Below are positions 1 to 6,177 of a DNA stretch of 7,449 bases, one piece after another. The first letter of the stretch is position 1. Every line of letters begins with the position of its first letter. This DNA is from Paludibacter sp. (lineage in GTDB: Bacteria; Bacteroidota; Bacteroidia; Bacteroidales; Paludibacteraceae): contig JANJXE010000048.1 of NCBI GenBank assembly GCA_024709185.1, positions 1-7,449 of the forward strand, read 5' to 3'. The notes under the pieces are model-generated. The model saw nothing but the letters and a program-made list of their open reading frames with translations. It searched no databases and had not been told where the DNA came from. The translations under genes and the position numbers were made by a program.

Positions 1-1243
1 AATTCTGATCAACAGTGATTTTAATATCGTTACCCAGCTCCATGGAAGCATCGTGACCCATAAATACCCGTCCGCGACTACGACTTGACGCAAGATTTCC
101 ACTATACATAAGGGTTAGATCTTTATCCGGATATTCAAATACACAATGCAGTGAATCAGGCATTTCGCGGTTATCCTTCCAGTAATAAATTCCGCCCGAC
201 GACATTACCGTCGAAGGAATACCGATATGCAGCAATTGATTTACCGCATCGAATTCGTGGGTAAACAGCTGCCCGATTAAGCCGGTATCATAATCGAACC
301 ATTTCGTCCAGTTATAGAATCTATCTGTACTAAAAGGCACATAGGGAGCACTTCCCAGCCATTGTTTCCAATCGATGGAGTGCTCATCGCCGGGCTTGGG
401 ATTACCATTGGCATCGAGGTGACGAATCCAGGCTCCCGAGGCGGTATTGCGGTTGCTGGTCGTTTCGATTAGCGTAATCTTACCCAGCACATTTTTCCGT
501 ATAATCTCTTTTGCTTGCTGGAAAACAGCACTTTGCGTAATCTGATGTCCAAGCTGGAACGTTATATTACTATCTTTAACCACACGGTACAACTCATTCA
601 GTTCCTCTTCGGTATGCGCCACGCTTTTTTCAAGGTAGATATGCTTACCAGCCTTCGTTGCATCAATGGCGATGCGCGCATGAAGATGATCGGGAGTGGA
701 AATAATCACAGCATCGATGTCCTTGTCGGCCAGCATTTCGTAATACGTGCGGTAGCGTTTAACCGACAATTTATGTTTAACCTTTTCGGGATGCACTGAA
801 TTAACAGCAATCTGCATCCCTCTTTCGGCATGCAAATCGAATACATCACACACACCGGTAATCGCAATATTAAGGTATTCCTGATTCCGGATATCCTTCA
901 GGGTATTGTTTTTACGACGCAGTTCGAGGGCATCGGGATGAAGAAAACCGAGCGCACTGGAAAGCTGTGTTCCTCTGGTACCATAGCCTATAATACCAAT
1001 ACGCAACAATTCACCACTTGAATCCCTAGTACCAAAATCTGATACAGGTAATTCCAAATCCTGTAAACCCAATTCGCGAACGACCTGCTTCTTTTGTTCG
1101 CGATCGAAATCTATTTTATCCAACAGCTTAACCCCCAAAAAACCAGCTACCGGCACACCTGCAAGAGCTTTCAACGCACCTCTCCGCGAAATTTTCCGTG
1201 GTGAATCTTCATCCGGGTTTATATTAGTATTCATCTTATCCAT
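1..1243 (-). CDS. Gfo/Idh/MocA family oxidoreductase with Tat signal (3' end cut by window edge)
   Basis: This is an NAD(P)-dependent sugar dehydrogenase-type protein, probably exported; 414 residues are visible and the frame is still open at base 1. A twin-arginine motif (S19-R20-R21-G-A-L-K25) precedes a hydrophobic stretch, as in Tat signals of exported members of this family. The Rossmann loop is canonical, GYGTRG at 86-91. The motif TPDHLH lies at 183-188. The usual E-K-P motif reads E-K-S at 205-207. A GHQ motif follows at 232-234, WKQWLG at 292-297, and a likely catalytic H329-x-x-D332 pair. About 35 residues (91-126) separate the glycine loop from the next strand, which is long. The gene starts 6 bp after doxX. 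The ATG at 1243 abuts an AGGAA; an in-frame ATG at 1234 has that AGGAA 9 bp upstream and is a fair alternative. The family call is secure; the substrate is unknown. It lacks the GH109 features I remember. Confidence 0.9.
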   Translation of the reverse strand, partial: MDKMNTNINPDEDSPRKISRRGALKALAGVPVAGFLGVKLLDKIDFDREQKKQVVRELGLQDLELPVSDFGTRDSSGELLRIGIIGYGTRGTQLSSALGFLHPDALELRRKNNTLKDIRNQEYLNIAITGVCDVFDLHAERGMQIAVNSVHPEKVKHKLSVKRYRTYYEMLADKDIDAVIISTPDHLHARIAIDATKAGKHIYLEKSVAHTEEELNELYRVVKDSNITFQLGHQITQSAVFQQAKEIIRKNVLGKITLIETTSNRNTASGAWIRHLDANGNPKPGDEHSIDWKQWLGSAPYVPFSTDRFYNWTKWFDYDTGLIGQLFTHEFDAVNQLLHIGIPSTVMSSGGIYYWKDNREMPDSLHCVFEYPDKDLTLMYSGNLASSRSRGRVFMGHDASMELGNDIKITVDQN

Positions 1244-1248
1244 TTCCT
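1244..1248 (-). promoter_or_regulatory. Shine-Dalgarno-like AGGAA before the Tat oxidoreductase
   Basis: The coding strand reads TAA-C-AGGAA-ATG between the doxX stop and the next gene. The AGGAA touches the first ATG (1243) but lies 9 bp from the second in-frame ATG (1234). If the ribosome uses this site, translation would start at 1234 and give a protein three residues shorter. Bacteroidota often ignore such sites, so it does not settle the start. Confidence 0.35.
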
Positions 1249-1249
1249 G

Positions 1250-1786
1250 TTAGCTAATTTGTTTTCGAAGAAAATAATCGAGACCAAAACTCCGGCTGGT
1301 GGGAAAAACAGCCAAAACCAACAAGGCAACTGCTTCAATCAGTGTTTTGTTGATGATAAGGTTGGAACCCTCCATGGGAAGGGTGTATTCCATACCAATT
1401 AGTGGTGGTGTGGCCAGGTAGTACATCAAAACCAATACACAACCACTAATACTGGCTACCCTGAAAAAGAGACCCAGCATAATTCCTGCACCAATTGCCA
1501 TCAATCCCCATATGTTGAGAAAGTCGACCACCGATAGTACCGACGGATTTTCGAGTATCCATTCGAAAAAACCACTAAGAATCCATTGCGAATTTTTCAA
1601 AAATTCGGTTGAAGTCCACTGCGGTATCAAGGCTTTGGATATTCCTTCATAAAAGATATGCCAGCCAATCACAAAGCGCAATGCCAGCAAAGCAATGAGC
1701 TGTAGACGAGTGTAGCTTACACTTCCATTCTGTACTCTAAACGATTCCTTTTCTACCATAAACTCTGTTGTTTCATTCTTGTTCAA
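1250..1786 (-). CDS. DoxX family membrane protein
   Basis: A small integral inner-membrane protein of 178 residues with about four predicted helices (roughly 29-47, 87-108, 110-127 and 148-162). Features I know from the Bacteroidota DoxX subfamily are present: GWHIFYEG at 41-48, a W-T-S then F-L-K-N-S segment at 57-66, GLMAIGAGIMLGLF at 94-107, a loop ending in E-G-x-x-L-I-I-N-K at 139-147, and FPTSRSFGLD at 161-170. DoxX/DoxD relatives include the membrane subunit of archaeal thiosulfate:quinone oxidoreductase, so a role in passing electrons to quinones is possible but unproven here. The start is uncertain. A TTG at 1786 has an AGG 5 bp upstream, overlapping the previous gene's stop, and gives a 2 bp gap. 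The first in-frame ATG is at 1759 and would give 169 residues with all helices intact. It sits between two exported oxidoreductase genes, which suggests it serves them. Confidence 0.88.
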   Translation of the reverse strand: MNKNETTEFMVEKESFRVQNGSVSYTRLQLIALLALRFVIGWHIFYEGISKALIPQWTSTEFLKNSQWILSGFFEWILENPSVLSVVDFLNIWGLMAIGAGIMLGLFFRVASISGCVLVLMYYLATPPLIGMEYTLPMEGSNLIINKTLIEAVALLVLAVFPTSRSFGLDYFLRKQIS

Positions 1787-1788
1787 AT

Positions 1789-3183
1789 TTACCTGGCATT
1801 GGCCATTTTCACAGCAGTAGTGGTAATATAATACTTTGCCAGGGTATTCGGCATTTCCCAGTCCGGCATTTTTCCTTTGTCCAGGTATCCAAAAAAGGTT
1901 TCAGCTACCCGTGCAAAATGAGCTTCGTGACCTTCACGGTACTCAGCCGGAACAATAAACTGAATTTTATCGCCAACCGGTTTCAAAGTGATGTCGGGGA
2001 AAGTCTGTTGCAAACGACTAACAAACTTATTCAGAGCGGTCTCGAACTTACTTTTACTAACCCCATCAGTTGCACGAACGAACAATTCAGGTTTGTAGGC
2101 GGTCGACTCATCCTGCACTACCTCCACAATGGCGCCTGTGCCTTTAATGCAGGATGTATGCGTATCGCCTGTACCTTCGGGAGCCTGAAAATTCCAGCGA
2201 ACCAGTAGCGAAACGTGAATACCCTTCACTGCATATACCATTTTCCCGTTAGCGTATATGTTGAGCGTATCGTTTTGTACATATTTCTGCAGGTATAGCG
2301 GAATTTCAGCTTCCTGTGTCGACTGTGTAAACTGATCCTTCGAAATCGGCGTAGGCCAGTGTGATGCACTAAGCACCCGGATATCGTTGCGATAATCGAG
2401 TGTTAGTTCGGGTAAACATTTCCAGTGAACAATATCGATAAGATGGGTGGATACGTCGGCAAGGCCTTCGCCCTGTTGTTCTACATCATAGTACCAGGCA
2501 GGTCGTACCAACGGACTTCCGGAAACCATTTTATAGAAATGATGCGTACTTTCGAGCTCAACAGCAGGCTCATCGACACTCCCCTTTTCGAGCATTCCGA
2601 AAAGCTGTGTGTCGGCAATCAGCTCCCGCTGCAGTTGGTTCAGAATTTCATACCGCTCAGTCATCATATCGTACACCATACGCTTTTGCTTTTGAGCCAG
2701 TGCAACTACTTTTTCCAGCTCCTGAAAGCTCTTTTCGTTAATCGCCAATGGCTTATCGGCCAGCACATGTAAACCAGCATTCACCGAACGGGCAATATAT
2801 TCCGTTTTAGTGCGGTTATTTCCGGCCAATACTACCACATTTCCGGCCGGATTTTTCAGCATGATTTCCAGAAAATCGGGCGATGAGTATACAATTTCGT
2901 TCCAGTGAACAGGATTATCTTCCCGTTCGGCAAAGGAGGCAACACGTTCGAGGTGCTGCTTCAGTCCCGTACCTTCAGGAGCATACACATACACATCCCG
3001 GGCAATTCTGTCCGAGTGTTGTTTTAGTAATAAATCGGCATGAAAATGACCCGGATCGAGTATCATTAAGCGGATTTCTCCTGCTTTTCCTGTTTTCTCA
3101 GTTTTCTGAAGGCAAGCTACCATCATAACAAGTACTGTAAAAAGTACTATAACTGATTTCATCCTGTGGGAAAAAGTGTACAT
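1789..3183 (-). CDS. Gfo/Idh/MocA-like oxidoreductase lipoprotein (putative oxidoreductase C-terminal domain type)
   Basis: A 464-residue predicted lipoprotein. The N-terminus has a basic residue, a hydrophobic helix (10-22) and a lipobox ending M-V-A-C24, so signal peptidase II should cleave before Cys24 and anchor the protein in the envelope. The N-terminal half is Rossmann-like but lacks the GxGxxG loop, having DPGHFHAD at 43-50 instead. A D-K-P motif at 143-145 matches the family E/D-K-P lysine motif. A likely catalytic region, GEGLADVSTHLID at 238-250, ends in an H247-x-x-D250 pair. The rest, to residue 464, fits the extra C-terminal domain seen in Bacteroidota 'putative oxidoreductase' proteins (from memory, PF16490). 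It may start at the ATG at 3183, 1 bp after the upstream stop, or at 3162, which still leaves a complete lipoprotein signal. The substrate is unknown; a sugar or sugar derivative is likely. Confidence 0.86.
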   Translation of the reverse strand: MYTFSHRMKSVIVLFTVLVMMVACLQKTEKTGKAGEIRLMILDPGHFHADLLLKQHSDRIARDVYVYAPEGTGLKQHLERVASFAEREDNPVHWNEIVYSSPDFLEIMLKNPAGNVVVLAGNNRTKTEYIARSVNAGLHVLADKPLAINEKSFQELEKVVALAQKQKRMVYDMMTERYEILNQLQRELIADTQLFGMLEKGSVDEPAVELESTHHFYKMVSGSPLVRPAWYYDVEQQGEGLADVSTHLIDIVHWKCLPELTLDYRNDIRVLSASHWPTPISKDQFTQSTQEAEIPLYLQKYVQNDTLNIYANGKMVYAVKGIHVSLLVRWNFQAPEGTGDTHTSCIKGTGAIVEVVQDESTAYKPELFVRATDGVSKSKFETALNKFVSRLQQTFPDITLKPVGDKIQFIVPAEYREGHEAHFARVAETFFGYLDKGKMPDWEMPNTLAKYYITTTAVKMANAR

Positions 3184-3184
3184 A

Positions 3185-4189
3185 TTAATTGATTTTCCTG
3201 ATCAGCTTTTCAGCCTCTTTGTTCGCTTTCGACATAACATCCTTCAGCAGTATAGTCTTCCCACCTTTCCTGCGACTTTGGTCGGCAGCATCCATAAATG
3301 CAAAAATTTCCAGTGTTTCTTCCTTGCTTACCGGTGAGATCCCCGTTTTAAAAAACTGCACAACCTGTACCAGCAATACATCAAATCCCTGGTAAACACC
3401 AGCAGGCATCGCGCCCTTTTCGGTTATCGCAGAACCGCCATACACATGCTTACCACCACGAATACCTCTGAAGGTACCAATACGTCCATCGGCCCATATA
3501 CCTGTTACCAAATCAGCATCCGGCGTATATACCCGCTGAACCGAAACACAGCCGGTACCTAAAACAGTAAACAACGATTCAACACCATGAATACCGTACC
3601 AACTCAGGTCAGAATGCGAAGGCTCGATCATTCCGGGCGAATAAGCATCAACTCCGAATACTTTTCCGTGTTCTCCCTTCCGAAGTTGTTGGTTAACCGT
3701 CGAAAAACGCAGGGAGGAAGAAGAAAACACAGGCACCTTGTATTTTTCGGCCATCGCAAAAATTGCAATTGCCTGTGAAAGGTTGGCACCAATGGGCTTG
3801 TCGATAAACACCGGCTTTGCGGCCTTAAACACCTGGATTGCTTGTTCGAGATGCAGGTTGCCGTCATTGGTTTCGAGCATCACACAGTCGACTTCTTTCA
3901 GGAGCTCTTCAATCGAAACAGCTATCTTCACTCCAAATTTTTGAACTTCTTCTGTAAATTTCGGAATGCGGTCGTAACTTGATTTGATAGTCTTTGAACC
4001 ATACGGATACGCTGCAACAACTCTGAAACCGGCATATTCAGGCTTCGGTTTATCGGCATTAAAGGCTTTAACAAAGGAAGGTGAATGGGATGTATCGAGA
4101 CCAATAATACCAATCCGAATGGTTTCCTGAGCGAAAATGCCGGTAACCATCACAAGCATATTGATTAAAAAAAACCATTTTGTTTTCAT
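3185..4189 (-). CDS. Gfo/Idh/MocA family oxidoreductase with Sec signal peptide
   Basis: A 334-residue predicted periplasmic oxidoreductase. Residues 1-20 form a classical Sec signal (M-K-T-K, a hydrophobic core, then G-I-F-A before Gln21), so signal peptidase I probably cuts after Ala20. The mature protein opens directly with the Rossmann strand IRIGIIG at 24-30. The loop that follows is L-D-T-S-H-S (31-36), a known variant that lacks the second and third glycines. D-K-P at 130-132 supplies the conserved lysine. The segment SWYGIHGVESLF at 196-207 carries H201 and E204 where the other two oxidoreductases here have H-x-x-D. It ends without the C-terminal extension of its downstream neighbour, so it is a compact member of the family. 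The gene lies 11 bp after nagB and 1 bp before the lipoprotein gene. The start codon is followed by coding-strand T8 within the signal peptide. The substrate is unknown. Confidence 0.88.
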   Translation of the reverse strand: MKTKWFFLINMLVMVTGIFAQETIRIGIIGLDTSHSPSFVKAFNADKPKPEYAGFRVVAAYPYGSKTIKSSYDRIPKFTEEVQKFGVKIAVSIEELLKEVDCVMLETNDGNLHLEQAIQVFKAAKPVFIDKPIGANLSQAIAIFAMAEKYKVPVFSSSSLRFSTVNQQLRKGEHGKVFGVDAYSPGMIEPSHSDLSWYGIHGVESLFTVLGTGCVSVQRVYTPDADLVTGIWADGRIGTFRGIRGGKHVYGGSAITEKGAMPAGVYQGFDVLLVQVVQFFKTGISPVSKEETLEIFAFMDAADQSRRKGGKTILLKDVMSKANKEAEKLIRKIN

Positions 4190-4200
4190 CTGGATATACT

Positions 4201-4995
4201 TTACAAGGTTAATTTAGACGAACTATCGCTATCGAGATAAAGAATGACATTCTGTCGGGTACGAAGAATCGTCGAAGGACATTTTTCCGAAACCTCATCG
4301 TTCAGCGTATGAAAAATTGCATCGGCTTTATTCAGAGCCGGCACCACACAAAACATGTAGCGGGCCTTCAGTAAGGCAGGAATGGTAAGCGAAAATGCAT
4401 GTGTAGGAACTTCATCCAACTGCAGGAAACACTTTTCGTTAACCTGTTGCCGGCGGCATACATAATCGAGCTCCACCACCTTAATAGTGTCCGGATCGTT
4501 AAAATCGGCCACCGGAGGATCGTTGAACGCAATGTGTCCGTTTTCACCAATTCCGAGACATACAATATCCACCGGATTTTCAGTCAGAAGCCGGGTGTAG
4601 CGGGCACATTCATCTTCAGGAACCGGATTGTTTCCATTGATGTAATACACATTCCGGAACGGAACCTTAGCAAAGATATGCTCTTTTAGAAAATTCCCAA
4701 AACGTTGTGTGGCTTCATCAGGCAAACCAATGTATTCGTCCATATGAAATGCGTTGATTCGCGACCAATCGATGGAATTATCTTTCGTTAAGTAATACAG
4801 ACTCTCCTGTTGTGAGGGAGCTGCAGCGAAAATGATATTTACAAACTCTTTTTCACATAGCAAACTTCGGATTGCCTCCGCAGTATCAGCTGCTGCTTTT
4901 TTCCCCATTTCATCTCTGTCAGGGAAAATAATCACCTTCATCTTTTCTTTAAAAAAGGCTGTAGGCTGTAATGCTGTTGTATCAGAATATGACAT
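4201..4995 (-). CDS. nagB: Glucosamine-6-phosphate deaminase-like protein (NagB family, divergent subfamily)
   Basis: A cytoplasmic sugar-phosphate deaminase/isomerase of 264 residues, close to the E. coli NagB length of 266. NagB converts glucosamine-6-phosphate to fructose-6-phosphate and ammonia. HMDEYIGLP at 84-92 aligns with E. coli NMDEYVGLP and keeps the catalytic Asp (D86, E. coli D72). GENGHIAFNDP at 150-160 aligns with GNDGHIAFNEP: the ring-opening His is kept (H154), but E. coli D141 is replaced by N152 and E148 by D159. The phosphate-loop region reads AAAPSQ at 57-62 rather than GLPTGGTP. These changes mark a known alternative subfamily whose substrate may differ. The frame is open further upstream, but that part lies inside nagA. 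The ATG at 4995 overlaps nagA by 14 bp and is preferred because the F-x-K-E-K lead before MKVIIF resembles family members. An ATG at 4941 is possible. Confidence 0.85.
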   Translation of the reverse strand: MSYSDTTALQPTAFFKEKMKVIIFPDRDEMGKKAAADTAEAIRSLLCEKEFVNIIFAAAPSQQESLYYLTKDNSIDWSRINAFHMDEYIGLPDEATQRFGNFLKEHIFAKVPFRNVYYINGNNPVPEDECARYTRLLTENPVDIVCLGIGENGHIAFNDPPVADFNDPDTIKVVELDYVCRRQQVNEKCFLQLDEVPTHAFSLTIPALLKARYMFCVVPALNKADAIFHTLNDEVSEKCPSTILRTRQNVILYLDSDSSSKLTL

Positions 4996-6157
4996 TACCT
5001 TTACTAATTGTATGTTTAACATGAATTGCCTGATCAAAAATAACGATATCGGCGTCTTTTCCCACCTGAATAGCTCCTTTGTGATTGTCGATCCCCAGCA
5101 CACGTGCCGGTATATCGGTCATCATAGCTACTGCTTCAACTAACGGAATTTCGGCAAGATCGCGGAAGGTACGCACACATCGGTCGGCAGTAGCTACACT
5201 TCCTGCAAAGGCTGTGCGGTCGGGCAGTTTGGCCACTCCATCTTCCACCAGCACCCGCTGACCATCCTTTCTGCTTCCCAGAATGCTTTCACCATCGCCC
5301 ATACCCGCAGCACGCATCGAATCGGTTACGAGCATAATCCCTTGCGGACCTTTGATCTTATAGAGTAACTTCAGCAGCGATTGCGGCACGTGGATACCAT
5401 CGGAGATTACTTCCAGCACAATACCATCGTGATAATAACCTGCTTCCACCACTCCTGCATAGCGGAAGGCATTGCGGCGGGTGATACTGGCCGTGCAGGA
5501 ATAAAAATGAGTGATATGTCGGAAACCGTATTCGTAGGCAACCATCGCTTCTTCGAAAGTGGCATCGGTATGGGCCATCGAAAGCATGATACCACGTTGC
5601 TTCAGCACAGTAGCAAAATCGAGAGCTCCAGGTAGTTCCGGAGCCAGACTCCAGCGCTTAATGATGTCACCTCCTCTTTCCAGAATTTCCATGTATTCCT
5701 TTGGATCGGGATTGCGCAGGTAACGCGGATCCTGTGCACCTTTCTGATTAAAAGCAAAATAGGGCCCTTCAAGGTGTAAGCCTCCCAATTCAGCACCTTT
5801 GGCATTTTTCTTCTGAGCTTCACGAAATAAATCGAATGTGTCGTACAAACCCTCGTTGGTACTGGTTAAAGTAGTAGGCAACAGGTAAGTTGTGCCATGA
5901 CGGGCATGCATCTCGGCAGCTCCTGTGTAGGCTTCAAGTGTAGCATCCATAAAATCGTGATTTCCTGCACCATGCGTGTGTAAATCGATAAAACCCGGCG
6001 ATATAAAATTACCACCGGCATCTATTACTTTTGCATCTGCAATGCTAACATCGACTGTCTCCACACCTATAATAATGCCATTTTCGATTACTACCGAACC
6101 TATTCCTATATCCCGAAACGGAGTAAGTATCCGTCCATTCTTAATGATCGTTTTCAT
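4982..6157 (-). CDS. nagA: N-acetylglucosamine-6-phosphate deacetylase (NagA family)
   Basis: A cytoplasmic metal-dependent amidohydrolase of 391 residues, the usual family length. It is expected to remove acetate from an N-acetylated hexosamine-6-phosphate. Metal and catalytic residues can be placed: H60-x-H62 in FIDLHTHG, E130 in GLHLEGPY, H196 in SMAHTDAT, H217 in HITHFYS, H256 in SDGIH and catalytic D279 in LVTDS. The H-x-H pair resembles two-metal NagA enzymes such as that of Bacillus subtilis rather than E. coli, which has lost it. After H217 the common L-Y/F-N-A-M-P substrate loop is replaced by F-Y-S-C-T-A followed by SITRRNAFRYAG (224-235), a feature of a separate NagA subfamily. The C-terminal part carries LPDRTAFAGSVATADR (311-326) and GKDADIVIFD (366-375). 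The gene starts 20 bp after the transporter stop, has no Shine-Dalgarno sequence, and ends 14 bp inside nagB, so the two are probably translationally coupled. The fold and general activity are secure; the exact substrate is less so. Confidence 0.93.
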   Translation of the reverse strand: MKTIIKNGRILTPFRDIGIGSVVIENGIIIGVETVDVSIADAKVIDAGGNFISPGFIDLHTHGAGNHDFMDATLEAYTGAAEMHARHGTTYLLPTTLTSTNEGLYDTFDLFREAQKKNAKGAELGGLHLEGPYFAFNQKGAQDPRYLRNPDPKEYMEILERGGDIIKRWSLAPELPGALDFATVLKQRGIMLSMAHTDATFEEAMVAYEYGFRHITHFYSCTASITRRNAFRYAGVVEAGYYHDGIVLEVISDGIHVPQSLLKLLYKIKGPQGIMLVTDSMRAAGMGDGESILGSRKDGQRVLVEDGVAKLPDRTAFAGSVATADRCVRTFRDLAEIPLVEAVAMMTDIPARVLGIDNHKGAIQVGKDADIVIFDQAIHVKHTISKGNVIF

Positions 6158-6177
6158 AAAACTGATTGTTGAAAAAA

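Noticed and set aside
515..1021. Plus-strand open frames of 94 and 63 codons
   Set aside because: They lie opposite the Tat oxidoreductase gene, show no recognisable domain and no start signal, and are shadows of its reading frame.
1..1243. Possible GH109 alpha-N-acetylgalactosaminidase, which is also an exported NAD-dependent Gfo/Idh/MocA protein and would fit the amino-sugar theme
   Set aside because: The segments I remember from the Elizabethkingia GH109 enzyme (E-V-S-G-A in place of E-K-P, then N-V-C-Y-R-R) are not present; this protein has E-K-S and G-H-Q there. A database comparison would be needed to reopen it.
1768..2208. Plus-strand open frame of 146 codons
   Set aside because: It is antisense to the oxidoreductase lipoprotein gene and its Cys/Phe/Ser-rich product resembles no family.
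3131..3148. Two copies of AGTACT separated by 6 bp, possible hairpin or operator
   Set aside because: It lies within the coding sequence for the lipoprotein signal peptide, the stem is only 6 bp and AT-rich, and there is no promoter context.
4167..4174. Run of eight A (T8 on the coding strand) in the signal peptide of the Sec oxidoreductase, possible phase-variable tract
   Set aside because: The frame is intact and Phe-Phe-Leu codons in a signal peptide explain it; a single short tract gives no evidence for slippage without read-level variation.
4996..5103. N-terminal extension of the NagB-like protein to 300 residues
   Set aside because: The extra 36 codons lie wholly within nagA, start with an unlikely M-C-W-G-S, and exceed the family length; the start at 4995 fits better.
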